This document shows, one piece after another, positions 31,889 to 41,161 of a stretch of 64,000 nt of DNA. The translations under genes and the position numbers were made by a program. How positions within the stretch are numbered: the first letter of the stretch is position 1; every line of letters starts with the position of its first letter. Under the pieces are notes generated by a model. The model did not search any database and had not been told where the DNA came from. It was given only the letters and a program-made list of their open reading frames with translations. The DNA lies in the NCBI GenBank assembly GCA_016183655.1, contig JACPEH010000008.1, positions 1-64,000 on the forward strand, read 5' to 3'. This DNA is from Rhodocyclales bacterium (GTDB lineage Bacteria; Pseudomonadota; Gammaproteobacteria; Burkholderiales; Rhodocyclaceae).

Positions 31889-31922
31889 AGAAAAAGGCCC
31901 CGGGGTTTCTCCCGGAGCCTTT
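31889..31922 (-). terminator. rho-independent terminator of the ribosomal protein operon
   Basis: On the minus strand AGGCTCCGGGAG pairs with CCCCGGGGCCT (one mismatch) and is followed by TTTTTC. It lies 35 bases past the rplI stop codon and is arranged tail to tail with the cytochrome terminator. Confidence 0.88.
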
Positions 31923-31956
31923 CCGAACCGTAGCCGCCGTAGCGGCGTCCAGTCGA

Positions 31957-32406
31957 TTACTGCTCGCCGACGACCTTGACGGTGATCTGGGCGACGACGT
32001 CGGTGTGCAGCGCAACGTCGAGGGTGTTTTCGCTGACGGTCTTCAGCGGGCCGTTCGGCATGCGCACGGCAGCCTTCTCGACGTCGAAGCCTTGGGCCTT
32101 CAGGGCGTCGGCGATGTCGGCGTTGGTCACCGAGCCGAACAGGCGGCCATCGACACCGGCCTTGCGGGCGATTTCGACGACGACGCCAGCCATCTTCTCG
32201 GCGATGCCCTGGGCGGCAACCAGCTTCTCGGCGGCCAGCTTTTCCAGGTCGGCGCGACGGGCTTCGAATTCAGCCTTGGCAGCCGGCGTGGCACGCTTGG
32301 CCATGCCGCGCGGGATCAGGAAGTTACGGGCGTAGCCGTCCTTGACCTTGACGAGATCGCCGAGGTTGCCCAGGTTGATAACCTTTTCCATCAGAATGAT
32401 TTGCAT
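31957..32406 (-). CDS. rplI: 50S ribosomal protein bL9
   Basis: A 149-residue protein of the large subunit. [32 protein letters not shown] is the family signature, followed by the long connecting helix and C-terminal RNA-binding domain. Length is standard. Last gene of rpsF-priB-rpsR-rplI, 24 bases after rpsR. Confidence 0.98.
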   Translation of the reverse strand: MQIILMEKVINLGNLGDLVKVKDGYARNFLIPRGMAKRATPAAKAEFEARRADLEKLAAEKLVAAQGIAEKMAGVVVEIARKAGVDGRLFGSVTNADIADALKAQGFDVEKAAVRMPNGPLKTVSENTLDVALHTDVVAQITVKVVGEQ

Positions 32407-32430
32407 GGTCTAGTCCTTATCGTCCTGAGC

Positions 32431-32703
32431 TTACTGGTGGTTGTCGGTGTAGGGCAGCAGGGCCAGGAAGCGGGCGCGCTTGATGGCGACCGACAGCTGA
32501 CGCTGGTAGTGGGCCTTGGTGCCGGTCAGGCGGGCCGGCATGATCTTGCCGTTTTCGACGATGAATTCCTTCAGGACTTCGACGTCCTTGTAGTCGACCA
32601 TGTCGACCTTGTCGGCGGTGAAGCGGCAGAACTTGCGGCGCTTGAACAGGCCACCACCACGCTTCGGCTTTTTGTCGTCCTTCTTCTTGAAGAATCGTGC
32701 CAT
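32431..32703 (-). CDS. rpsR: 30S ribosomal protein bS18
   Basis: A 90-residue basic protein of the small subunit, partner of bS6. [28 protein letters not shown] and [34 protein letters not shown] match the family. The N-terminus ([19 protein letters not shown]) is a little longer than in E. coli. Starts 1 base after the priB stop codon, so translation is coupled. Confidence 0.98.
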   Translation of the reverse strand: MARFFKKKDDKKPKRGGGLFKRRKFCRFTADKVDMVDYKDVEVLKEFIVENGKIMPARLTGTKAHYQRQLSVAIKRARFLALLPYTDNHQ

Positions 32704-32704
32704 T

Positions 32705-33007
32705 TCAGTTTCCTTCCAAAAATTCGATGTGTTCTATGTGCAGTACCAGTTGCTTGCTGTTGCGGCTCTTTGCGGCGAGGAATCCGGTCACCCTGACCTC
32801 GGACCCCGTTGTCGCCGCCTGCAGCCATTTCGCCGGATCACCCAGGCCGATGGCCGGGACTTCACATTCGACGCGCCGCGGACTTCCCGCTTCCACCTGT
32901 TCCGATTCGTGCCGGATCCGGCATTCGGTGACCGGAACCCCTGCCGGCGTATAGCGCAGCGCGAGGCGTTCGATCAGGTGGCCGGTGAGTTCGATGCGGT
33001 TCAGCAA
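32705..33007 (-). CDS. priB: primosomal replication protein PriB
   Basis: A 100-residue single-stranded-DNA-binding OB-fold protein that works with PriA in restarting stalled forks. [35 protein letters not shown] is typical; related to SSB but shorter and without the acidic tail. Its place between rpsF and rpsR is the classic arrangement in beta- and gammaproteobacteria. Confidence 0.96.
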   Translation of the reverse strand: MLNRIELTGHLIERLALRYTPAGVPVTECRIRHESEQVEAGSPRRVECEVPAIGLGDPAKWLQAATTGSEVRVTGFLAAKSRNSKQLVLHIEHIEFLEGN

Positions 33008-33022
33008 GCCTCCGGCAAATCC

Positions 33023-33418
33023 TTAGGCAGCAGCCGGCGCTTCAGCGGCAGCGGTAGCAGCAGCGGCTTCGCCCTTGCCTTCCATCAGCGACTTCGACTT
33101 CTCTTCCTTCATCATCGGCGACGGGGAAGTGATGGCAGCCTTCATCTTGACGGTCAGGTGGCGCAGCACGGCGTCGTTGAACTTGAACGCGTGCTCGAGC
33201 TCGGCGAGGGTCTCGCCGTCGCACTCGATGTTCATCAGAACATAGTGCGCCTTGTGGATCTTCTGCAGCGGGTAGGCCAGCTGGCGACGGCCCCAGTCTT
33301 CGAGGCGGTGGATGACGCCGTTGCGCGAGGTGACGAGCGCCTTGTAGCGCTCGACCATCGCCGGGACCTGCTCGGACTGGTCCGGATGGACGATGAAACA
33401 GACTTCGTAATGGCGCAT
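33023..33418 (-). CDS. rpsF: 30S ribosomal protein bS6
   Basis: A 131-residue protein of the small subunit that pairs with bS18. [25 protein letters not shown] and [22 protein letters not shown] match the family; the C-terminal tail is Ala-rich ([14 protein letters not shown]), as in other betaproteobacteria. The start at 33418 has AAGGAG at good spacing; the ATG-like extension to 33436 does not. First gene of the operon, preceded by a strong promoter. Confidence 0.97.
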   Translation of the reverse strand: MRHYEVCFIVHPDQSEQVPAMVERYKALVTSRNGVIHRLEDWGRRQLAYPLQKIHKAHYVLMNIECDGETLAELEHAFKFNDAVLRHLTVKMKAAITSPSPMMKEEKSKSLMEGKGEAAAATAAAEAPAAA

Positions 33419-33851
33419 GAACACTCCTTGTGGCAAAAGCCCCCCGCCATGCGGTAACGGTGGGGCAAGGTGGAAAAGCCGGCGATTATATCCCTGTTAG
33501 CGCTTGATAATCAACAGTTTCGTGCATCGTCGCAAGAGGTACCCCGCCCTCTCCCGGGCCGCCATTGCGCGGCAACCGGCGCGGATCGTCGCCACGCCAG
33601 GCATGAAGCGGCTTCCTGACGGTTGCGACCGCCCCGACGCCATGGCACAGTCTTGATCGGCACATCGCCCATGTCCGTGAATCATCGAAAAATGACCGCT
33701 CGTCGGCAAGCTTCGCTGCCAGGCTGGAAAACGAGGTTCAACGCGGTTGGCAACGACATCACGGCCGCCGAAAACAGTTAGAATCAAAGCATAAAAGGAT
33801 GCCAACCCTCTTTTGGTCAAGGCGCCACCAACAAGAGCAAGGAGACAATCG
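33419..33851. other. divergent intergenic region between rpsF and the acyltransferase-like gene
   Basis: No gene is supported. It holds the rpsF promoter (33485-33514, minus strand), a short GGCAAGC-TTC-GCTGCC hairpin near 33709 and a TAGAAT box near 33778 that may serve the plus-strand gene at 33852. Confidence 0.55.
33485..33514 (-). promoter_or_regulatory. strong sigma-70 promoter of rpsF-priB-rpsR-rplI
   Basis: On the minus strand TTGATT (33514-33509), 18 bases, perfect TATAAT (33490-33485). The leader to the rpsF start is about 60 bases. Confidence 0.75.
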
Positions 33852-35171
33852 ATGCAAACACCGGTTGGCGCCATCGGGCTGGAGTGCCTGATGGACAGGG
33901 CGAATATTTTCTTCACCAGCGGTTACCGGTTCTCCGGCGAACTGAACCTGGCTGCGCTGGAGGTGAGCTTTCTCGCCATCGCCAGCGCCATGCGCAAATT
34001 CGAATACCGCCTGCACTTCGAGGCGCAGGACCGCTTCCACTGGAAGCACACGGGAAGTCACCGCAAGCATTTCCGCGTCGTCGACTGCGACGACGTCGAC
34101 CAGGCCTTCACCGAGCTGTGCCGGGACAGCCTGTCGCTGGCCGAAGGCGACAGCTATTGCCCGATGGCGCTGACGGTCCTGCTGCAGCGGGGATCGCGCG
34201 AATTCATCATCGCCCAGACCAGCGAGCACACCTACCTCGACGCGCGCAGCGCCGAATTCCTCTTCAACCGGCTGGTCGCGCACTACAACGCGCTGATGCG
34301 CGACGACGCGGATCAGCAGCGGGAAATCCTCGCAGCGGTCCGCCGCGTGCACACCATCGGCGGCGACGAAATGCTGGACATCCTCGGCCTCGACGACGCG
34401 GCGCACCAGGACAACCTCGCCGGGCTCGGCGCCTATCCGGTCGCCGACGAAGGCCGCCATGCGATTCCGCTGCAGGACGTGCCCGACTGTCTCGACGACT
34501 ACCGCAAGCAGCGTTTCGCGCCGGTGGTCCGCTTCTTTCCGCTCGCCGCGCTGCTCGAACGCTGCCGCCGCCACAACCCGGAAGTAACCCGGAACAGCGT
34601 CATCTGCGCCGCGCTGGCCAAGGGTTTCTACAACCTTGGCCGCCGCGAGAAGGATTTGCCCGAGCGGCAGACGATCAGCTTCAAGATGCTCTCCGACCTG
34701 CTCGCCCCGGAATTGCGCGAGCGCTACGGCGGCAACTACATCGCCTTCGTGCCGGTCAGCGTCGACGGCGAGCGCCCGGTCGAGGAGATTGCCGCGCAGA
34801 TCCACCAGCGCATCCGCGAATTCAAGACGAAGAAGATCGACGTTAGCCTCTTTCGCGCGGTCGAGGATGCCGTACGGCAGGGGGTCGTCGGCACCGTCGA
34901 CGACCCCCTGTCGTTCGTCGTCACCAACTGGGACAACTACGGTTTCCTGAACAATCCCGACTACCTGCACGGCTGCACCTCGCTGCGCCACCAGAGCGGC
35001 GTCAACATCGAGCCGCGCGACACGCTCGGGGCGGTGCTGGTCAACCGGCCGATCCTGGTCATCAACCAGTCGGCACCGGACGAGGTCTGCCTGTCGCTGT
35101 TCCCGTCGCTGCGCTCGCAGGCGGAAAACGAGGCGGTGGCGAAGTACATCGGCGAAGTATTCGGGCAATGA
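33852..35171 (+). CDS. acyltransferase-like protein of the CoA-dependent/condensation fold
   Basis: A 439-residue soluble protein. EHTYLDARSAEFLFNRLVAHY contains an HX3D motif (His-Thr-Tyr-Leu-Asp), the catalytic signature of the chloramphenicol acetyltransferase / condensation-domain superfamily. The C-terminal half has VTNWDNYGFL where relatives have a conserved structural DFGWG-like loop. Such enzymes move an acyl group from CoA or a carrier protein to an alcohol or amine. No carrier or peptide synthetase is adjacent; the only carrier domain in the window is in the fusion at 17870. AAGGAG precedes the ATG. It ends 76 bases before the giant kinase gene, same strand. Confidence 0.75.
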   Translation: MQTPVGAIGLECLMDRANIFFTSGYRFSGELNLAALEVSFLAIASAMRKFEYRLHFEAQDRFHWKHTGSHRKHFRVVDCDDVDQAFTELCRDSLSLAEGDSYCPMALTVLLQRGSREFIIAQTSEHTYLDARSAEFLFNRLVAHYNALMRDDADQQREILAAVRRVHTIGGDEMLDILGLDDAAHQDNLAGLGAYPVADEGRHAIPLQDVPDCLDDYRKQRFAPVVRFFPLAALLERCRRHNPEVTRNSVICAALAKGFYNLGRREKDLPERQTISFKMLSDLLAPELRERYGGNYIAFVPVSVDGERPVEEIAAQIHQRIREFKTKKIDVSLFRAVEDAVRQGVVGTVDDPLSFVVTNWDNYGFLNNPDYLHGCTSLRHQSGVNIEPRDTLGAVLVNRPILVINQSAPDEVCLSLFPSLRSQAENEAVAKYIGEVFGQ

Positions 35172-35247
35172 GCGGGCGGAATCCGCCTCCGGCGCGGCGG
35201 CTGCGGAACGCGGCCACGCCCGGTGGCGGACAGGGGGGGCGGCAAGG

Positions 35248-38200
35248 ATGGTAATGCTTGAGCATGCCGGCTACCGGCTGACGGAGCGCCTGCACGACGA
35301 CCGGCAGACCCGCGTCTATCGGGCGCGCCGCGTCGCCGACGATTTCCCCGTCGTCCTCAAGATCCTCGCCGACGACCAGCCGCTGTCGGAAGCCATCCCG
35401 CGCTACCGGCGGGAGTACGAGGTCACCCGTTCGCTGGGCGGAATAGAAGGCGTGATCAAGGTCTACGACCTGGTCAACGTCCAGAACTCGCTGATGATCG
35501 TCGAGGAGGACATCGGCGCCGAATCGCTCGACCGACTGCTCGCGAAAGAGCTGCCGAATCTCGCGCAGGCGCTGGAAATCGCCGTCCGCATCGCGCACAT
35601 CCTGGGCGAGATCCACCAGCACAACGTCATCCACAAGGACCTCAACCCGGCAAACGTCATCTGGAACCGCGACAGCGGCGAGCTGCGCGTGATCGACTTC
35701 GGCATCGCCTCGCAGCTCACCCAGGAACAGCAGGAGTTCCAGAGTCCGGGGCAGCTCGAAGGCACGCTGGCCTACACCTCGCCGGAGCAGACCGGGCGCG
35801 TGAACCGCAAGCTGGACTATCGTTCCGACCTCTACTCCTTCGGCGTCACGCTCTACGAGCTGTTGTCGGGGATCTTGCCGTTCTCGTCGCGCGAGGGCAT
35901 CGAGTTGGTCCACGCGCACATCGCCGTGACGCCGCCTCCGCCGCACCAGGTCAATCCGCGGGTGCCGCTGGCGCTCTCGCAGATCGTCATGCGCCTGATC
36001 GAGAAGATGGCCGACGACCGCTACCAGAGCGCCTGGGGCGTCAAGCACGACCTCGAACGCTGCCGCGCCGAACTGCGCGGGGCAGGCAGCATCGCCCCCT
36101 TCCCGCTCGGCGAAGGCGACGTGCCGGCGCGCTTCCACGTCCCGCAGCGGCTCTACGGCCGCGCCCAGGAAGTGGCGGCGATCATTGCCGTCTTCGACCG
36201 GGCCGCCGACGGCGCCGCCGAGCTGCTGCTGGTCAAGGGATCGCCGGGCGTCGGCAAGAGCGCGCTGGTGCACGAGGTGCACAAGCCCTTGACCGAGCGG
36301 CGCGGCAACTTCGTCTCCGGCAAGTTCGACCAGTACCAGCGTGACGTGCCCTTCTACGCCTGGACGCTGGCCTTCCAGGATCTGTGCCACCTGCTGCTGC
36401 AGGAGGACGAAGACGCGCTCGCGCAATGGCGCGCCCGCATCCTGGCCGACGTCGGCAACCTCGGCCGCGTGCTCACCGACGTCGTTCCCTCGATCGAGCT
36501 GATCATCGGCGCACAGCCGGAAGTGCCGCCGCTCGCCGGCGAACAGGCGCTGAACCGCCTGAACTACGTGTTCGGCAACTTCATCAAGGCGATCAGCACT
36601 CCCGAGCACCCGCTGGTCATTTTCATCGACGACTGGCAGTGGGCCGACTCCGGTTCGCTGTCGCTGCTCCGCTTCGTCCTCGGCAGCAGCCGCAGCGACA
36701 ACCTGCTGGTGATCTGTTCGTACCGCGACAACGAAGTCGATTGCGCGCACCCGCTGCATGCGGCGCTCGCCGACATCGGCCGCAGCGGCACCGAGATCGG
36801 CACCATCCATTTGCAAAACCTCGGCAGCGACGACGTCCGCCAGCTGATCGGCGACGCGCTCGGCGACGCGCCGGGGCTGCAGGATCTCGCCCGCCTGCTC
36901 TACGAGAAGACCCAGGGCAACGCCTTCTTCCTTGTACAGCTACTCAACGACCTGCACGAGCGCGCGGCGATCAGCTTCGACCGCGCCAAGCGCTGCTGGA
37001 CCTGGCAGCAGGCGCTGATCGAGGCAGCCGGCATTGCCGACAACGTCGTCGAGCTGATGGCCGAGCGCATCCGCAGCCTGCCGGCGGCAACCGAGCGTGC
37101 GCTGATCAACGCCGCCTGCATCGGCGACCGCTTCCAGCTGGCGATGCTGGCGCGCATGCTCGACCGTCCCGCCCACCTCGTCGCCGACGATCTCGATCTG
37201 GCCCTGCAGGAAGGCATCATCATCCCCCTCGGCTCCGGCTACCGTTTCGCCCGGCAGAAGGGAAACACCGCCGCGGCGCACTACCAGTTCGTACACGACC
37301 GCGTCCGCCAGGCGGCCTATGGCCTGGCCGGCAGCGAGGCGAGCGAACGCATGCACTACGACATCGCGCGCATGTGGCTGGACGGGGCCAGCCCCGATGA
37401 GCAGGACCGCAACATTTTCGACATCGCCAACCAGTACAACGCCGGACGGCGACTGATCGACGGGCCGCGGCAGCGCAACGAATTGCTCGACATCAACCTG
37501 CGCGCGGGGAAACGGGCCAGACTGGCTGCGGACCATGCCTCCGCCCTCAACTATTTCCAGACGGCGCTCGAACTGCGCTCCGAGCGCTGCTGGCGGGATC
37601 AGCCGAAACAGACGGCCGAGCTGTTCCTGCTCGCCGCCGATGCCGCCTTCCTGTGCAAGGACTACGCGGCCATGGAAGCGTGGCTCGACGATCACCTCAC
37701 CCACGTCGAATCGCTGCTGGAACGGGTCGCCGCGCTGAAGATCCGGCTGCAGGCCTACGTCGCGCAGAACCGCCTGGCGGAAGCGGTCGACGTCGGTCTG
37801 CATGCGCTGCAACTGCTCGGAACCTGGCTGCCGAAGTCGCCCGGAAAACTGCGGGTGGCCGCCCGCCTGATCGAGACGCGGCTGGCGATCAAGCGCAAGT
37901 CCTTCACCGACCTCTACGTGCTGCCGGAGATGACCGACCCCTACCGGCTGGAAACGATGGAGCTGCTCGGCCTGCTGCTGCCGCCGGCCTACTGGACATC
38001 GCAGGGCCTGCTCGCGCTGGTGGTCTTCCAGATGGTGCGCGAGACGCTGACGCACGGCTATTCGCCGAACGCCGGTTACGGGCTCTCCTGGTGGGGCATC
38101 ACCGAGAGCGCGATGCTCGGCAACATCGACGCCGGCGCCGTCTTCGGCGAGTTCGCCGTCGAGCTGGCGCGCAAGCACCAGCTGAAGCTGCAGCAGCCGC

Positions 38201-40353
38201 TGTTCTTCGCCGGCTGGATCATCCACAAGTACAAGCATCCGCTGCGCGAATCGCTGCCGCTGCTCGAACAGGCCTACGCCGTGTCGCTCGAGAAGGGGGA
38301 TTTCGAGTACGCCTCGTACGCCCGCAACAACCAGATGCAGCTGCTGTTCCACAGCGGCACCTGCCTCGGCGACCTGCTGCCGGAAATGGCCCGGGCGCAC
38401 CGCGACCTGTTGCGTTATCAGGTCGGCTCGTCGCTCTACTGGCACGACATCTGGTGGCAGGCGGCGCAGAATTTCGTTTCCGGGCCGACGCCGGTCGACG
38501 TGCTCGCCGGCCCGGCCTATGACGAGACGGTGTCGCTGCCGCAGCACCTGAAGGTCAACGACCACAGCACGCTGTTCCTGCTCCACTGCGCGAAGCTGAT
38601 GCTGGCCGTCTTCTTCAACGACGTCGGCCAGGCGCTCACCCACGCCGGATCGGCGCGGCGGAGCCTCACCGGCGGCACCGGCATGCACGCCGAGACGCTC
38701 TTCCACTTCTACGAATCGCTGGCGCTGCTCGCCGACGCCGAGGGCAAGCGCTATCAGTACCACCTGCGTTTCCTGCAGCGGATCGCCGACAACCAGAAGA
38801 AGCTCGCGCGCTGGGCCGAACATGCGCCGACGAACCACCGCCATCACTGGTGCCTGGTCGAGGCCGAGCGCCTGCGCGTGATCGGCAACACCGAGGGAGC
38901 CACCAGCCATTACGAGATGGCCATCGACCTCGCCCGCGAAGGCGGCTTCCTCCACGAGGAGGCACTGGCCTGCGAACTGGCGGCCCGCTTCCAGCGCCGG
39001 CAGCGGCGCGAACGGCTGGCCGCCTACTACCTCCGGCAGGCGCTTCATTTGTACGAGCGCTGGGGCGCCAGCGGCAAGGTCGATCAGCTGCGCGCGCAGT
39101 TCCCGATGCTGCTGCTGACCGTGTCGCAAGGACCGGGGCCGCGCAGCGCGGCGCCACACCGCAGCTCGGTGCAGCGCGGCGAGGCCTTCGACCTGGAAGC
39201 GGTCACCCAGGCATCGCAGGCGATTTCCAGCGAGATCGTCATCGACAACCTGATCAAGACGCTGCTCAGGATCGTCATCGCGCATTCCGGCGCGCAGCGG
39301 GCGGTGCTGATCCTGCGCTACGAATCCGGGCTGCGCATCGAAGCGACGGGAATCGCCGACGAAACGGTCGAAGTGGGCGTCGAGGCGATTCCGGTCGACG
39401 AACGGGAGAACCTGCCGCTGCCGAAGACGCTGATCCAGTACGTCGGGCGCACGCTGAAGTCGATGGTGATCGACGACGCCCGGGCGCAGACGCCGTTCTC
39501 GCGCGATCCCTACTTCCTGCGCGAGCGACCCGTTTCCGTGCTCTGCGAGCCGATCCTGCAGCAGGGCAAGCTGGTCGGCATGCTCTACCTGGAAAACAAC
39601 CTGACGGCCGGGGCCTTCACCGAAGAGCGGCTGGAACTGCTGCGCCTGCTCTCGGCACAGGCCGCGATCTCGATCGAGAACGCCCGCCTCTATGGCCGCC
39701 TGGAGCAGAAGGTGGAAGAACGGACGCAGAAACTGCAGGACTCGCTGGCGACGCAGGAACAGCTCAACGCCGAGCTGCAGGCGTCGAGCATCAAGCTGGA
39801 AGCCGCCTACGCCCAACTGCACGCGGCCAACCGCCTGCTGGAGGAACGCGCCAACACCGACGGCCTGACCGGGCTCGCCAACCGCCGCTACTTCGGCGAA
39901 CGGCTGGAGTACGAACTCGGCCGCTGCGCCCGCGAGCAGCAGCCGCTGTCGCTGATCATCTGCGACCTGGACAACTTCAAACGCTACAACGACCTCTATG
40001 GCCACGTCAGCGGCGACGAATGCCTGCGCCAGGCCGCCGCGACGATCAAGTCGGTATTCAGCCGCACCACCGACCTCGTCGCCCGCTACGGCGGCGAGGA
40101 GTTCGTCGTGCTGCTGCCGGCGACCGATTCGGCCGAAGCCGTCGGCATGGGCGAACGGATGCGCGGCGCCGTCGCCGAGCTGGGCATCGAACACGTCGGC
40201 AACGCGGACTTCGGCATCGCCACCATCAGCGTCGGCTGCTACACGCTGACGCCGTCGCTCGGCACCCCGCACGAGGCGGTGATCGAAAACGCCGACCGCG
40301 CCCTCTACGCCGCCAAGGACCGCGGCCGCAACTGCCTGGCCAGCCTGCAGTAG
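35248..40353 (+). CDS. giant Ser/Thr kinase - AAA ATPase - GAF - diguanylate cyclase
   Basis: A 1701-residue cytoplasmic signalling protein. A Hanks-type kinase occupies about 1-275 (VVLKIL lysine, HKDLNPANVIW near 129, DFG near 150, YTSPEQTGR). A predicted AAA/NACHT-like ATPase follows (LYGRAQEVAAI near 305; Walker A GSPGVGKSA near 331; Walker B VIFIDDWQWAD near 458). About 640-1290 is an all-helical TPR-like region. A GAF domain spans about 1314-1480, then a coiled coil and a GGDEF domain (TDGLTGLANRR near 1537; RYGGEEF near 1613; I-site RTTD). Related multidomain kinases usually end in a histidine kinase; here the output is cyclic di-GMP. The start may be 35248 or the ATG at 35254. Confidence 0.92.
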   Translation: MVMLEHAGYRLTERLHDDRQTRVYRARRVADDFPVVLKILADDQPLSEAIPRYRREYEVTRSLGGIEGVIKVYDLVNVQNSLMIVEEDIGAESLDRLLAKELPNLAQALEIAVRIAHILGEIHQHNVIHKDLNPANVIWNRDSGELRVIDFGIASQLTQEQQEFQSPGQLEGTLAYTSPEQTGRVNRKLDYRSDLYSFGVTLYELLSGILPFSSREGIELVHAHIAVTPPPPHQVNPRVPLALSQIVMRLIEKMADDRYQSAWGVKHDLERCRAELRGAGSIAPFPLGEGDVPARFHVPQRLYGRAQEVAAIIAVFDRAADGAAELLLVKGSPGVGKSALVHEVHKPLTERRGNFVSGKFDQYQRDVPFYAWTLAFQDLCHLLLQEDEDALAQWRARILADVGNLGRVLTDVVPSIELIIGAQPEVPPLAGEQALNRLNYVFGNFIKAISTPEHPLVIFIDDWQWADSGSLSLLRFVLGSSRSDNLLVICSYRDNEVDCAHPLHAALADIGRSGTEIGTIHLQNLGSDDVRQLIGDALGDAPGLQDLARLLYEKTQGNAFFLVQLLNDLHERAAISFDRAKRCWTWQQALIEAAGIADNVVELMAERIRSLPAATERALINAACIGDRFQLAMLARMLDRPAHLVADDLDLALQEGIIIPLGSGYRFARQKGNTAAAHYQFVHDRVRQAAYGLAGSEASERMHYDIARMWLDGASPDEQDRNIFDIANQYNAGRRLIDGPRQRNELLDINLRAGKRARLAADHASALNYFQTALELRSERCWRDQPKQTAELFLLAADAAFLCKDYAAMEAWLDDHLTHVESLLERVAALKIRLQAYVAQNRLAEAVDVGLHALQLLGTWLPKSPGKLRVAARLIETRLAIKRKSFTDLYVLPEMTDPYRLETMELLGLLLPPAYWTSQGLLALVVFQMVRETLTHGYSPNAGYGLSWWGITESAMLGNIDAGAVFGEFAVELARKHQLKLQQPLFFAGWIIHKYKHPLRESLPLLEQAYAVSLEKGDFEYASYARNNQMQLLFHSGTCLGDLLPEMARAHRDLLRYQVGSSLYWHDIWWQAAQNFVSGPTPVDVLAGPAYDETVSLPQHLKVNDHSTLFLLHCAKLMLAVFFNDVGQALTHAGSARRSLTGGTGMHAETLFHFYESLALLADAEGKRYQYHLRFLQRIADNQKKLARWAEHAPTNHRHHWCLVEAERLRVIGNTEGATSHYEMAIDLAREGGFLHEEALACELAARFQRRQRRERLAAYYLRQALHLYERWGASGKVDQLRAQFPMLLLTVSQGPGPRSAAPHRSSVQRGEAFDLEAVTQASQAISSEIVIDNLIKTLLRIVIAHSGAQRAVLILRYESGLRIEATGIADETVEVGVEAIPVDERENLPLPKTLIQYVGRTLKSMVIDDARAQTPFSRDPYFLRERPVSVLCEPILQQGKLVGMLYLENNLTAGAFTEERLELLRLLSAQAAISIENARLYGRLEQKVEERTQKLQDSLATQEQLNAELQASSIKLEAAYAQLHAANRLLEERANTDGLTGLANRRYFGERLEYELGRCAREQQPLSLIICDLDNFKRYNDLYGHVSGDECLRQAAATIKSVFSRTTDLVARYGGEEFVVLLPATDSAEAVGMGERMRGAVAELGIEHVGNADFGIATISVGCYTLTPSLGTPHEAVIENADRALYAAKDRGRNCLASLQ

Positions 40354-40387
40354 CGGCAGCGAGCCGACCCGCCGCGCAATCGCCGCC

Positions 40388-41161
40388 TCAGCCCTCGCCG
40401 CGCCGACCGGCCACCAGCTTCGACAGCGCCTCCGTCAGATCGACCGGCATCGGAAAGACGATGGTCGCGGTCTTGTCGCCGGCGATGTTGGTCAGCGTCT
40501 GCAGATAGCGCAGCTGCATCGCCTGCGGCGACTGCGCCAGCACCCTCGCGGCTTCCAGCAGCTTCTCGGACGCCTGCTGCTCGCCCTCGGCGTGGATCAC
40601 CTTGGCCCGCCGCTCGCGTTCCGCCTCGGCCTGGCGGGCGATCGCGCGCACCATCGACTCGTCGATGTCCACGTGCTTGATCTCGACGTTGGCCACCTTG
40701 ATCCCCCACGAGTCGGTCTGCGCATCGAGGATCTGCTGGATGTCGGTGTTGAGCCGCTCGCGCTCGGCCAGCATGTCGTCCAGCTCGTGCTTGCCGAGCA
40801 CCGAGCGCAACGTCGTCTGCGCCAGCTGCGAGGTGGCCTCCAGGAAATTGGCGACGTGGATGATCGCCTTCTGTGGATCGACGACGCGGAAATAGACCAC
40901 CGCATTGACCTTCACCGAGACGTTGTCGCGCGAGATCACGTCCTGGCTCGGCACGTCCATCACCACCAGGCGCAGGTCGACGCGCACCATCTGCTGGATG
41001 CCCGGGACGATGAGGATGATGCCCGGCCCCTTCACCTTCCAGAAGCGCCCGAGCAGGAAGACGACGCCGCGCTCATACTCGCGCATGATGCGGATGCTGG
41101 CCGCCGCCAGCGCGATGACGAGCAGCAGCGCGCCCGCCCAGCTGAAGTCCCAGATCAACAT
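40388..41161 (-). CDS. slipin, stomatin/prohibitin-family membrane protein
   Basis: A 257-residue SPFH protein with one N-terminal membrane helix (about 7-25) followed by the band-7 domain ([53 protein letters not shown]) and a coiled coil with [20 protein letters not shown]. Such proteins form membrane scaffolds; with an NfeD partner they are the classic stomatin operon. AGGAGAG lies before the ATG. Its start overlaps the nfeD stop by 7 bases. Confidence 0.95.
   Translation of the reverse strand: MLIWDFSWAGALLLVIALAAASIRIMREYERGVVFLLGRFWKVKGPGIILIVPGIQQMVRVDLRLVVMDVPSQDVISRDNVSVKVNAVVYFRVVDPQKAIIHVANFLEATSQLAQTTLRSVLGKHELDDMLAERERLNTDIQQILDAQTDSWGIKVANVEIKHVDIDESMVRAIARQAEAERERRAKVIHAEGEQQASEKLLEAARVLAQSPQAMQLRYLQTLTNIAGDKTATIVFPMPVDLTEALSKLVAGRRGEG

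Noticed and set aside
33497..33916. 139-codon minus-strand frame upstream of rpsF
   Set aside because: It runs through the rpsF promoter and the start of the acyltransferase-like gene and has no coding signature.
36940..40272. 1110-codon open frame on the minus strand opposite the giant kinase gene
   Set aside because: Antisense shadow of a gene with clear domains; composition is that of a reversed GC-rich gene.
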